Of a stretch of 39,201 nt of DNA, positions 26,522 to 34,386 are shown in pieces. The stretch spans positions 1 to 39,201 of the forward strand of contig NZ_LZLQ01000011.1 in assembly GCF_001673315.1 (NCBI RefSeq), given 5' to 3'. The notes beneath the pieces were generated by a model. It did not search any database. It was not told the origin of the DNA and was given only the letters and a program-made list of their open reading frames with translations. Each line of letters opens with the position of its first letter. The stretch's first letter is position 1. The DNA is from Mycobacterium asiaticum. Its GTDB lineage: Bacteria > Actinomycetota > Actinomycetes > Mycobacteriales > Mycobacteriaceae. Made by a program: the position numbers and the translations under genes.

Positions 26522-27400
26522 CTATCCGGCCAGCGCGCGCACTGGCGCGTCTCCCGCGCGCCAGCCTCTCAACAACAAGGCATGCTTGACGCGTTCGACG
26601 ACTTCGTCGGGAGGGTCCTCGGCGATCACCCGGATGATGATCCAGCCCAAGTCCTCGAGCTTGCGTAGCCGCCGTTGATCCCAGACGTACCGGCCACGAT
26701 CAGCGCGATGTTGGTCGCCGTCGTATTCGACGGCCACCCCGTACTCCGACCACCCCATGTCCAGCACGGCCAAGGTGTGGTACTTGACGACGATCGGGAT
26801 CTGAGTCCGTGGCGCGGGAAGGCCCGCGTCGATCAAGAGCAGTCGCAGCGCCGACTCCCTAGGTGAGGCGGCACCCGCATCCACCAGATCCAAGGCCGCT
26901 CGCAACGTGCGGATGCCGCGTGCTGCTGGGTATCGCTCGGCCAGATGCAGCACGGCATCGGCGGAGAAACTCGTGGCGCGCATCAGCGCGTCCAAGCGGG
27001 CGACCGCCTCGGCGCGGGTAAGGAGGCGGCCAAGGTCGTACGCAGTTCGCACGACGCTGGTGACCGGCAGACCCGCGACGCAACTGATCTCGGCGTCGGT
27101 CAACGTCTGCTTCCTCGCGAGGATGCCGCGCGGCGGGTGCGTATTGGAGCAGATCAGTTCGATGGGCGTACCGGCGTCGACCCACTGTGCGCCGTGCAGA
27201 GCCGATGCGGCGAGGCCGGCGACCACCCAGCGGCGCTGCGACCACAGCCACGCCGCCTGGGTTCTATCCCGCAACGAAAGCTGTTGCCCGGCAGCGACAT
27301 AAACGCCGGGGAACACCGGCCGATACCAGCGGCGGAGTTCATGTCGCGTCACGTCGGCACGCCGCAGCGCTTCGTTTCGTCGGAAGACCATGGCCGCCAT
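26522..27400 (-). CDS. AbiEi-like / DUF559 protein, predicted Vsr-type endonuclease fold
   Basis: The product is about 292 aa. The N-terminal part (RRADVTRHELRRWYRPVFPGVYV) resembles the winged-helix start of AbiEi-type proteins, followed by a middle domain with VVAGLAASALHG. The C-terminal 90 residues are DUF559-like: VAVEYDGDQHR at about 223-232 and LEDLGWIIIRVIAED are the core strands of a PD-(D/E)xK/Vsr nuclease fold. Mycobacteria carry many such paralogues, mostly of unknown role; relation to abortive-infection antitoxins is by family only. No toxin gene adjoins it. The start MAAMVFRRNEALRR is chosen by domain content; an in-frame ATG three codons later is also possible. It is absent between Rv3572 and fadE34 in H37Rv as I recall, and near-identical inverted repeats lie on both sides, suggesting an inserted unit. 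Confidence 0.78.
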   Translation of the reverse strand: MAAMVFRRNEALRRADVTRHELRRWYRPVFPGVYVAAGQQLSLRDRTQAAWLWSQRRWVVAGLAASALHGAQWVDAGTPIELICSNTHPPRGILARKQTLTDAEISCVAGLPVTSVVRTAYDLGRLLTRAEAVARLDALMRATSFSADAVLHLAERYPAARGIRTLRAALDLVDAGAASPRESALRLLLIDAGLPAPRTQIPIVVKYHTLAVLDMGWSEYGVAVEYDGDQHRADRGRYVWDQRRLRKLEDLGWIIIRVIAEDPPDEVVERVKHALLLRGWRAGDAPVRALAG

Positions 27401-27428
27401 CCTGGGGCCAGGGTCCGACAGCTCATCG

Positions 27429-27481
27429 AGACTGAAGATCGGCAGCGAAAGTGCGAGTGGCGGCCTGCAAATTTTCAGTCT
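27429..27481. repeat. Inverted repeat upstream of the DUF559 gene
   Basis: AGACTGAAGATCGGCA at 27429-27444 faces TGCAAATTTTCAGTCT at 27466-27481; 13 of 16 positions pair, with a 21-base spacer. The right arm is the exact reverse complement of the left arm of the repeat at 26462-26477. It sits 28 bases before the DUF559 start, in its leader. Confidence 0.85.
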
Positions 27482-27498
27482 CGGCGAAATGGGGTTTC

Positions 27499-27657
27499 GA
27501 ACGTATCGCGGCAACCCCAATTGCGGCCCAGAACGTATCGCGGAACCCCAAACGGGGCTCGGAACCTATCGCGGCAACCCGCAACGCGGCCCGGATCGTA
27601 CCGCGGAGCCCCAAACGAAGCTCGGAACCTATCGCGGCAACCCCAGCAACCGCTCGG
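27499..27657. repeat. Five tandem copies (31/32 bp) derived from the 3' end of fadE34
   Basis: Units begin GAACGTATCGCGGCAACCCC or close variants at 27499, 27531, 27562, 27594 and 27625. Lengths alternate 32 and 31 bases, so the higher-order unit is 63 bases. The last copy is the real 3' end of fadE34: on the minus strand each unit reads like its final codons GLPR plus stop. The copies diverge from each other at several positions, so the array is not fresh. Confidence 0.88.
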
Positions 27658-29746
27658 CCGCGACCGTGAGCAGAATCTGTTCCGTCCCGCCGGCGATGGT
27701 CAGGCAGCGGGTGTTGAGGAAGTCGTACACGGCCCGGTTGTGTACCAGACCGCCGCCATCGGAGACATCCATCATGTATTCGGCGAGCGCCTGCCGATAG
27801 CGCACGCCGATGAGCTTGCGGACGCTGGATTGCGCCCCCGGATCGCGGCCGCCCACAGCCAACTGCGCAATGCGCTGGTCAAGCAGCGCGCCGGTTTGGG
27901 TCAACAGGATCAAGCCGGCCAGCCGATCCTGCTGAGCTGCGTCCAGATCGATTTCGGAGAGCACCTGCAGCAACTCTTCCATCGGGTTGCCCAGCGCGGT
28001 CCCGGTGGCCATCGCGATCCGTTCGTTGGCCAGGGTGGTGCGCGCGAGGCGCCACCCGTCGTTGACGGCACCCACGACCATCTCGTCGGGAACGAACACG
28101 TTGTCCAGGAACACTTCGTTGAACAGCGAGTCACCGGTGATCTCGCGCAACGGCCGGATCTCGATGCCCGGCGACTTCATGTCGATCAGGAAGTACGTGA
28201 TGCCCTTGTGTTTGGGCGCGTCCGGATCGGTCCTGGCCAGACACACCCCCCAGGCCGCCTTGTGCGCCGCGGAAGTCCAGACCTTCTGCCCGGTGAGCAG
28301 CCAGCCGCCATCGCCGCGCACCGCTTTGGTGCGCAGCGACGCCAGGTCCGAACCGGCACCCGGCTCGGAAAACAACTGGCACCACAGGAAATCGCCCCGC
28401 AGGGTGGCGAGCACGAAACGCTCGACCTGCTCGGGTGTTCCGTGTTCGAGCAGGGTGGGCGCCGCCCACCAACCGATCACCAGGTCCGGCCGCACCACCC
28501 CCGCAGCCGCCATCTCCTGGTCGATCAGGAGTTGCTCGGCCGGCAACGCACCACGGCCGTGCGGGGCCGGCCAGTGCGGTGCCAGCAGCCCGGCCTCCGC
28601 CAACGCCACCTGCCGCTTCTCCTGCGGCAATTCGGCGATCTGTGCGACCGCGGCAGCGATCTCGGGTCGCGAACTCTCGACCTCCGATAGGTCGATACCC
28701 AATTGGCGCCGGACACCTTGCTGGGTCAGCGCGGCAACCCGGCGCAGCCAACACTCCGAACCGCCCAGAAAACGGCCGATGCTGTGGGCACGCCGCAAAT
28801 AAAGATGCGCGTCGTGTTCCCAGGTACACCCGATCCCACCGAGCACCTGGATGCAGTCCTTGACGTTGGCTTTCGCGGAAGCGATGCCGATGCTGGCGGC
28901 CAGCGCCGCAGCGATGGCGAATTGCTGGGGATCGGGATCGGACGCGGCGCGGGCGGCGTCAGCGGCGGCCACCTCGGCCTGCTCGGCGCGGCACAGCATT
29001 TCCGCACACAGGTGCTTGATGGCCTGGAAGCTGCCGATCGGCTTGCCGAACTGCTCGCGCACCTTGGCGTAAGCGACGGCGGTTTCCAGCGCATACCGGG
29101 TGATACCGGCGGCCTCGGCGGCCAGCAAGGTCGCCGCGAGATCCCGCACCCGCTGGTCCGATTCGGCCAAGACGGTGGCCGACGCCGAGGTCAGCACCAC
29201 CCGCGCCAACGGCCGGGAAAAGTCGGTGGCCCGCAACGGCTCCAGCGCCACCCCCTCGGCGTCGAGATCTACGAGCAGCCATTTGCCGTCCGCGGGCACC
29301 AACAGGACACCGCCGGCGGCGGCGCCGAGCGCCCACGGCAGCGTGCCCGAGACCCGCTGCCCGTCGAACTCCACGTCACCTTCGAGAGCCAGACCAGCAA
29401 AGCGTCCGCCGGAGACCAGCGCGTCCAGTAGGTCGGGGTCGGAGACCACGAGGGTCGCCACGGCGGTGGTTGCCACAGGTCCCGGCACCAGCGCCTTGGC
29501 CGCCTCCTCGACCATGGCGCACAGGTCCTCGGTACTGCCGCCCGCCCCGCCGCGCTCTTCGGCAACGGCTACGCCGAACAAACCCAAGTCGGCGACGCCG
29601 GCAAATACCGGGCGCCAGGCGTCAGCGTCTCCCTGTTCGACGGCGCGCACCGCTACCGTCGCGGACGACCCCGAGGCCGCGCTTCGGGCCCAGTCGCGCA
29701 CCAGTTCGCGTGCCGCGAATTGTTCATCGGTGACGGTCGCTACCAT
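27629..29746 (-). CDS. fadE34: FadE34 (ChsE3), two-domain acyl-CoA dehydrogenase
   Basis: At 705 aa this is two acyl-CoA dehydrogenase units in one chain. The N-terminal half (about 1-330) is of the small type, with YALETAVAYAKVREQFGKPIGSFQAIKH and LGGIGCTWEHDAHLYLRRA. The C-terminal half (about 345-705) is of the large type, with LWCQLFSEPGAGSDLASLRT, TGQKVWTSAAHKAAW and IAGGTEQILLTVAAERLLGLPR. Elsewhere in the pathway these two types are separate subunits (FadE31 with FadE32 or FadE33). In the family FadE34 oxidises steroid side-chain CoA esters, with preference reported for C24 (bile-acid-like) chains. The ATG at 29746 has GGAGGA six bases ahead and is preferred over an upstream ATG. KstR control comes from 29811-29824. 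It matches Rv3573c. Confidence 0.92.
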   Translation of the reverse strand: MVATVTDEQFAARELVRDWARSAASGSSATVAVRAVEQGDADAWRPVFAGVADLGLFGVAVAEERGGAGGSTEDLCAMVEEAAKALVPGPVATTAVATLVVSDPDLLDALVSGGRFAGLALEGDVEFDGQRVSGTLPWALGAAAGGVLLVPADGKWLLVDLDAEGVALEPLRATDFSRPLARVVLTSASATVLAESDQRVRDLAATLLAAEAAGITRYALETAVAYAKVREQFGKPIGSFQAIKHLCAEMLCRAEQAEVAAADAARAASDPDPQQFAIAAALAASIGIASAKANVKDCIQVLGGIGCTWEHDAHLYLRRAHSIGRFLGGSECWLRRVAALTQQGVRRQLGIDLSEVESSRPEIAAAVAQIAELPQEKRQVALAEAGLLAPHWPAPHGRGALPAEQLLIDQEMAAAGVVRPDLVIGWWAAPTLLEHGTPEQVERFVLATLRGDFLWCQLFSEPGAGSDLASLRTKAVRGDGGWLLTGQKVWTSAAHKAAWGVCLARTDPDAPKHKGITYFLIDMKSPGIEIRPLREITGDSLFNEVFLDNVFVPDEMVVGAVNDGWRLARTTLANERIAMATGTALGNPMEELLQVLSEIDLDAAQQDRLAGLILLTQTGALLDQRIAQLAVGGRDPGAQSSVRKLIGVRYRQALAEYMMDVSDGGGLVHNRAVYDFLNTRCLTIAGGTEQILLTVAAERLLGLPR

Positions 29747-29810
29747 CAGCAGTCCTCCGCGTCGGCGCGGCCACATGGCCGAGATGGGTCCGGGTATCTT
29801 CTCTCCACAC

Positions 29811-29824
29811 TAGAACGTGTTCTA
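29811..29824. promoter_or_regulatory. KstR operator between fadE34 and kstR
   Basis: TAGAACGTGTTCTA is a complete match to TnnAACnnGTTnnA and is palindromic apart from its two central bases. It lies 65 bases upstream of fadE34 in the divergent region, so it should serve both fadE34 and autoregulation of kstR. Confidence 0.92.
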
Positions 29825-29998
29825 ATAGTGGAGGCGATCAACCGTCAAATCGGTGGTCATCCGGGCACTACACGTCGTTGTCCCGGCTGCGGGGAGGTGG
29901 GAGATTGACGCAAAGAATGCGTATCGTTTGCGAACATGTCGCCAGCAAACCCGACTCCGCGCGCCGTTTCCGGCAGCCAGCCTCGCGAGGTGGTGAAC

Positions 29999-30598
29999 GT
30001 GGCGGTATTGGCTGAGTCCGAACTGGGTTCTGAGGCCCAACGGGAGCGTCGCAAGCGAATCCTGGACGCCACCATGGCCATCGCGTCGAAGGGCGGCTAC
30101 GAGGCCGTGCAAATGCGCGCCGTGGCCGACCGTGCGGACGTCGCCGTCGGCACTCTGTACCGCTACTTCCCGTCGAAGGTGCACTTACTGGTGTCGGCCC
30201 TGGGCCGGGAGTTCAGTCGGATCGACGCCAAAACCGACCGTTCTGCGGTCGCCGGAGGCACGCCGTTTCAGCGGCTGAACTTCATGGTCGGCAAGCTGAA
30301 CCGGGCGATGCAACGCAATCCACTGCTGACCGAGGCGATGACGCGTGCCTACGTATTCGCCGACGCGTCCGCGGCCACCGAAGTGGACCAGGTGGAGAAG
30401 CTGATCGACAGTATGTTCGCGCGGGCGATGAGCGACGGCGAGCCGACGGAGGACCAGTACCACATCGCGCGGGTCATCTCCGACGTGTGGTTGTCCAACC
30501 TGCTGGCCTGGCTCACCCGTCGCGCGTCGGCCACCGACGTCAGCAAGCGGCTGGACCTGGCAGTGCGCCTGCTGATCGGTGATCAGTCGGCCGGCTGA
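29999..30598 (+). CDS. kstR: KstR, TetR-family repressor of cholesterol catabolism
   Basis: This TetR-family repressor has 199 aa from the GTG at 29999. The helix-turn-helix is at about residues 40-58 (RAVADRADVAVGTLYRYFPSK). The ligand domain includes the blocks LNFMVGKLNRAMQRNPLLTEAMTRAYVFADAS and QYHIARVISDVWLSNLLAWLTRR. KstR represses the side-chain and A/B-ring genes and is released by early CoA-thioester intermediates. The GTG start gives the length I recall for Rv3574 and has GCGAGGTGG ahead. An in-frame ATG at 29936 would add 21 residues but lacks a ribosome site unless the mRNA is leaderless. Its stop lies three bases from the convergent LacI gene. Confidence 0.93.
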   Translation: MAVLAESELGSEAQRERRKRILDATMAIASKGGYEAVQMRAVADRADVAVGTLYRYFPSKVHLLVSALGREFSRIDAKTDRSAVAGGTPFQRLNFMVGKLNRAMQRNPLLTEAMTRAYVFADASAATEVDQVEKLIDSMFARAMSDGEPTEDQYHIARVISDVWLSNLLAWLTRRASATDVSKRLDLAVRLLIGDQSAG

Positions 30599-30601
30599 GA
30601 T

Positions 30602-31681
30602 TCAGCCAGGTGCCCCCGAGGTGCGGCCCCGGATGAGCTCGGTGTCCAGTAGTTCGACCACGGGCAGCCCGGAGCGCGGCGGCTTGAGCACCAATTCACC
30701 TGCGCGCCGGCCTTTTTGCAGACTCGGCTGCGCGACGGTGGTCAGTCCGCGGCTGAGCGCGTCCTCCACTCCGTCGAAGCCGGTGACCGTCATCTGGCCT
30801 GGAACATAAATCCCATGTGCGCGAAGATAATCCATGGCCGACAGGGCCAGTATGTCTGCGGTGCACATCAGCGCCGTGATCCGCGGATTCGCCTCCAACG
30901 CCACCTTGGCAGCATCTCCTCCTGACGTTGGCAGGTGCTCGTCGCTTTCCACCACGGTCAGCGAATCCCGGTCGACGCCGGCCGCCGTCATCGCCTCCCA
31001 GACTCCGATGATGCGCTCACGTTGGACGTCGAAAGTAGGTGAGTGCAATCGCTCGGCATCCACCAGACCCAGACGTCGGTCCTGGCCGAGTCGCATTGTC
31101 AGCAAACCGATCTCGCGATGCCCGAGCCCCAGCACGTACTCCGCCAGCTCACGCATGGCGGACCGGTCATCGATGCCGACCCGCGAGACCGCGGGCAGGT
31201 CGACCGGCTGGTCGACCACCACCACCGGCAGGCGCCGCTGCAACACCGCTTGCAGGTAGGGGTCGTCGTCGCGCACCGAATACACCACGAAGCCGTCCAC
31301 GCCGGCCCGGAGCACGGCCGCCGTGCCGTCTTCGATGCTTCGGCTGGGGCCGACGGCCACCAGCAGCAGTCCCTGGCCGAGCTCTTCACACGACTGCGCC
31401 ACTCCTGCAACGAAATCCCGCGCCGCCGGATCGCTGAAGGAATATGTCAGCGCTTCGGTCATCACCAGACCAACTGCACCGGCCTTGCGGGTGCGCAGTG
31501 ACCGCGCCACCGGGTCGGGTCCCGCGTACCCTAGACGTTTCGCTGTGGCCAGCACCCGCTCCCGCAGTTCGGGCGAGAGCTGATCCGGTCGGTTGAAGGC
31601 GTTGGAAATCGTGGTGCGCGACACCTTGAGTTCGGCAGCCAACGACGCCAGAGTCGCCCGCCTGCGCGGTGTGGGACTCAT
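30602..31681 (-). CDS. LacI-family transcriptional regulator (Rv3575c-like)
   Basis: The product has 359 aa, matching Rv3575c. The N-terminal LacI helix-turn-helix and hinge are at about residues 8-60 (RATLASLAAELKVSRTTISNAFNRPDQLS and on, RLGYAGPDPVARSLRT). The rest is a periplasmic-binding-protein-like sensor ending with TVTGFDGVEDALSRGLTTVAQPS. LacI regulators normally answer to sugars or nucleosides, but no sugar genes are nearby and the ligand is unknown. The start MSPTPRRR is chosen over a frame extension of 13 residues because it begins just before the DNA-binding domain; no clear ribosome site precedes it. It is convergent with kstR and divergent from the zinc transporter operon. Confidence 0.88.
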   Translation of the reverse strand: MSPTPRRRATLASLAAELKVSRTTISNAFNRPDQLSPELRERVLATAKRLGYAGPDPVARSLRTRKAGAVGLVMTEALTYSFSDPAARDFVAGVAQSCEELGQGLLLVAVGPSRSIEDGTAAVLRAGVDGFVVYSVRDDDPYLQAVLQRRLPVVVVDQPVDLPAVSRVGIDDRSAMRELAEYVLGLGHREIGLLTMRLGQDRRLGLVDAERLHSPTFDVQRERIIGVWEAMTAAGVDRDSLTVVESDEHLPTSGGDAAKVALEANPRITALMCTADILALSAMDYLRAHGIYVPGQMTVTGFDGVEDALSRGLTTVAQPSLQKGRRAGELVLKPPRSGLPVVELLDTELIRGRTSGAPG

Positions 31682-31729
31682 GATCGGGAGGCTACAGCTG
31701 ATGCGGATGCCCGCCAGCACCCGACTTCC

Positions 31730-31750
31730 TAATGGAAACGATTTTCATTA
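31730..31750. promoter_or_regulatory. Zur-like operator upstream of znuACB
   Basis: A 21-base near-palindrome has left arm TAATGGAAA (31730-31738) and right arm TTTTCATTA (31742-31750). Arms mismatch at one position around an ACGAT-type centre. This is the AT-rich form of mycobacterial Zur boxes and lies 41 bases before a gene for a metal-binding lipoprotein. Confidence 0.82.
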
Positions 31751-31790
31751 GTATTATGGGTTGGCTACCAGCCCTGTGGAAGGAATCAAC

Positions 31791-32705
31791 GTGCGGAAAT
31801 GCTGGCGGACGGTGCCGCGTGCCGTCGCCCCGGTCATCGCGATGAGCGTGCTTGGCTGCACCGCGATGGCGGGGTGCGCAACCACCGGTCCGGCTCACCC
31901 GGGCGCGGTCGCTGTGGTGGCTTCGACGGCGGTCTGGGGCAGCGTGGCGCGCGCAGTGGCGGGCGAACACATCGCGATCAGGTCCATCCTGGGCGGCACG
32001 GACGCCGACCCACACTCCTATCAGGCCACTGCCGCAGACGCGGCCGCGCTGGCCGACGCCGACCTCGTGATCTACAACGGCGGCGGCTACGACCCGTGGG
32101 TGGACCGCGTGCTAGCCGGACGCCCCGGCATGCAAAAGGTTGACGCGTTCTCCTACCTGGGACCGGTGAACGAAGCACCCGACGAGCACGTCTTCTACAA
32201 CCTCACGGTTGCCAAGGCGGTGGCCGCCACGATCGCCGAGCGGCTGGCGGTCATCGACCCCGCGCACTCGATGGAATACCGAACCAGCGCAACCGAGTTC
32301 GGCCGCGGCGCCGACGCGATCGCAACGTCCGAGCGCGCCATCGCGACCGCGTACCCGGCCACCGGTGTGATCGCGACCGAGCCCGTGGTGCACTACCTGC
32401 TGACGGCGTCGGGTCTGATCAACCGCGCGCCGGCCGCCTTCGCGGAGGCCAACGAGAACGACGACGATCCCGCCCCCGCCGACATGGCTGCCGTGCTGGA
32501 CATGATCAGCCGCCGAGACGTCGCGGCGCTGCTGGTCAACCCGCAGACTGCCACCCCGGCCACCGCCGATCTGCAGGCCGCCGCCCGTCGAGCCGGGGTG
32601 CCGGTGACCGAAGTCTCCGAGAACCTCCCGGGTGGATCCGATTACCTGACCTGGCAGCGTGACACCGTCAACCAGTTGACGGCCGCGCTGCGGTCGGCGC
32701 GTTAA
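31791..32705 (+). CDS. znuA: ZnuA-like zinc-binding lipoprotein of an ABC importer
   Basis: This 304-aa cluster A-I (TroA/ZnuA) substrate-binding protein starts at a GTG with GGAAGGA about seven bases ahead. A lipoprotein signal ends in TAMAGC, so the anchor cysteine is C29. Metal-ligand candidates are H75 in DADPHSYQ, H133 in DEHVFYN and H201 in VVHYLL, with an acidic fourth ligand expected near the C-terminus. It lacks the long His-rich loop of proteobacterial ZnuA; an acidic ENDDDP stretch is present instead. The Zur-like box upstream and the ATPase and permease downstream point to zinc rather than manganese. It is first of three tightly packed genes. I do not recall this transporter next to kstR in M. 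tuberculosis, whereas M. smegmatis has znu genes beside its kstR. Confidence 0.85.
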   Translation: MRKCWRTVPRAVAPVIAMSVLGCTAMAGCATTGPAHPGAVAVVASTAVWGSVARAVAGEHIAIRSILGGTDADPHSYQATAADAAALADADLVIYNGGGYDPWVDRVLAGRPGMQKVDAFSYLGPVNEAPDEHVFYNLTVAKAVAATIAERLAVIDPAHSMEYRTSATEFGRGADAIATSERAIATAYPATGVIATEPVVHYLLTASGLINRAPAAFAEANENDDDPAPADMAAVLDMISRRDVAALLVNPQTATPATADLQAAARRAGVPVTEVSENLPGGSDYLTWQRDTVNQLTAALRSAR

Positions 32706-32711
32706 GCCGCC

Positions 32712-33479
32712 GTGGGCGCTGCAGCGGTCGCGCTGACCGGCGCCCGCCTGGCCTTTGCCGACCGCGTGCTGTGGGACCACCTCGAATTGTCGGTATCCGC
32801 AGGAGAATTCGTCGCCGTACTCGGCCCCAACGGCAGCGGCAAGACGTCGCTACTCAAGGTGCTGCTCGGGCAACTTCGGTTGAGCGCCGGAACGGTCAGG
32901 GCGCAAGGACCCATTGGCTATGTGCCTCAACACCATCCGATGGATCGGGACGTGCTGTTGCGCGGACGCGACCTGGTCGGCCTGGGTGTCGACGGGCACC
33001 GCTGGGGCGCAGTGGCGTTACGCCGGGGCGAGCGGGCAAACCGGCGGACCGCGGTGCAGCGGGCGCTGGAACAGGTCGACGGCGAACGCCTCGCGGATGT
33101 CCGCGTCGGGTTGATGTCCGGCGGGGAACTGCAACGGGTACGGATCGCCCAAGCCCTGGCCAGCGATCCCGCGTTGATGTTGTGCGACGAACCGCTGCTG
33201 ACACTCGACCCTGCCAACGCCAAGTTGGTCGCGGCGATGATCGATCGACGCCGCCGTGACGCTGGTACCACGATCTTGGTCGTCACCCACGAGGTCAATC
33301 CGATCCTGCCGTATGTGGACCGGGTGTTGTACCTGGTGGACGGGCGCTTCCGGATCGGCACCGTCGAAGAGGTGATGACCCCTCAGACCCTGTCGGAGCT
33401 GTACCGGTCCGATATCGAAGTAGTCAAGGTCAACGACCGGTACTTCGTCGTCGGTGCTGCGGACGGACTGCATCGATGA
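32712..33479 (+). CDS. znuC: ZnuC-like ABC transporter ATPase
   Basis: This 255-aa ATPase has Walker A GPNGSGKT at residues 38-45, the Q-loop glutamine at Q73, the signature MSGGE at 135-139, Walker B LMLCDE at 155-160 and the switch histidine in VVTHE. It hydrolyses ATP on the cytoplasmic face to drive metal uptake. The GTG start lies six bases after the znuA stop, and its end overlaps the permease start by four bases (ATGA), so translation is coupled. Confidence 0.9.
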   Translation: MGAAAVALTGARLAFADRVLWDHLELSVSAGEFVAVLGPNGSGKTSLLKVLLGQLRLSAGTVRAQGPIGYVPQHHPMDRDVLLRGRDLVGLGVDGHRWGAVALRRGERANRRTAVQRALEQVDGERLADVRVGLMSGGELQRVRIAQALASDPALMLCDEPLLTLDPANAKLVAAMIDRRRRDAGTTILVVTHEVNPILPYVDRVLYLVDGRFRIGTVEEVMTPQTLSELYRSDIEVVKVNDRYFVVGAADGLHR

Positions 33480-34336
33480 ACGCACGTGTCACCGACATGC
33501 TGGACCATCTGTTCGCCGTCGATCTGACCGCGCATTTGCTCAGACATGACTTCGTGCAACAGGCATTGCTGGCAGCAGCACTCCTGGGTCTGGTGGCAGG
33601 GTTGATCGGGCCGCTGATCGTGATGCGCCAGATGTCGTTCGCGGTACACGGATCGAGTGAATTGTCGTTGACCGGAGCGGCATTCGCGTTGCTGGCCGGA
33701 TTCGACGTCGGCGTTGGGGCACTGGTGGGAAGCGCATTGGCGGCCGCCCTGTTCGGCATCCTGGGCCAGCGTGCGCGGGAGCGCGACTCGGTGATCGGCG
33801 TGGTGCTTGCGTTCGGGCTGGGCTTGGCCGTGCTGTTCATTCACCTCTACCCCGGACGTACGGGTACCAGCTTCGCATTGCTGACCGGGCAGATCGTAGG
33901 GGTGGGCTACAGCGGCCTGGCCATGCTCGTCGCGGTGTGCGTCCTGGTCATCACCGCACTGGGGATCTGCTACCGACCCCTGCTGTTCGCGACGGTAGAT
34001 CCGGACGTTGCGGCGGCCCGCGGGGTACCAGTGCGTGCGCTGGGAATCGTGTTCGCCGCCCTCGTCGGCGTGGTAGCCGCCCAGGCCGTCCAAATCGTCG
34101 GAGCGTTGTTGGTGATGTCGCTGCTGATCACCCCCGCCGCCGCGGCGGCGCGGGTGATTTCCGCCCCGGGGATGGCGATCGCAACGTCGGTGTTGTTCGC
34201 CGAGGTCGCCGCAGTTGGTGGCCTTGTGCTCTCCCTGGCGCCGGGCGTGCCGGTCTCGGTATTCGTAGCCACGATCTCGTTTCTCATCTACCTGTTTTGC
34301 TGGTTGCTGGACAAATACCGAAGCACGCGGCACTAA
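33476..34336 (+). CDS. znuB: ZnuB-like ABC-3 family permease
   Basis: This 286-aa integral membrane protein of the ABC-3 (zinc/manganese) permease family has about eight hydrophobic segments. Typical are ALLAAALLGLVAGLIGPLIVMR near the N-terminus, the conserved SFAVHGSSELSLTGAA and the C-terminal GALLVMSLLITPAAAAA. It forms the membrane channel for the ZnuA and ZnuC homologues. It overlaps the ATPase gene by four bases and ends the operon. The next gene, lppH, begins 50 bases later with its own strong ribosome site. Confidence 0.9.
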   Translation: MNARVTDMLDHLFAVDLTAHLLRHDFVQQALLAAALLGLVAGLIGPLIVMRQMSFAVHGSSELSLTGAAFALLAGFDVGVGALVGSALAAALFGILGQRARERDSVIGVVLAFGLGLAVLFIHLYPGRTGTSFALLTGQIVGVGYSGLAMLVAVCVLVITALGICYRPLLFATVDPDVAAARGVPVRALGIVFAALVGVVAAQAVQIVGALLVMSLLITPAAAAARVISAPGMAIATSVLFAEVAAVGGLVLSLAPGVPVSVFVATISFLIYLFCWLLDKYRSTRH

Positions 34337-34386
34337 GCTGGAGAAACGGTTGCGAACCGGTTCATGAAGATGGGGAGGGGTACCGC

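Noticed and set aside
27499..27657. CRISPR array
   Set aside because: Units of 31/32 bases are contiguous with no variable spacers, and they match the fadE34 3' end. No cas genes are present.
26945..28690. 581-codon plus-strand frame across the DUF559 gene, the repeat array and fadE34
   Set aside because: It runs antisense through two real genes and a repeat array, and its sequence shows no domain.
33937..34386. N-terminal extension of lppH by 150 codons
   Set aside because: It lies inside znuB in another frame. The lipoprotein signal and strong ribosome site at 34387 fix the real start.
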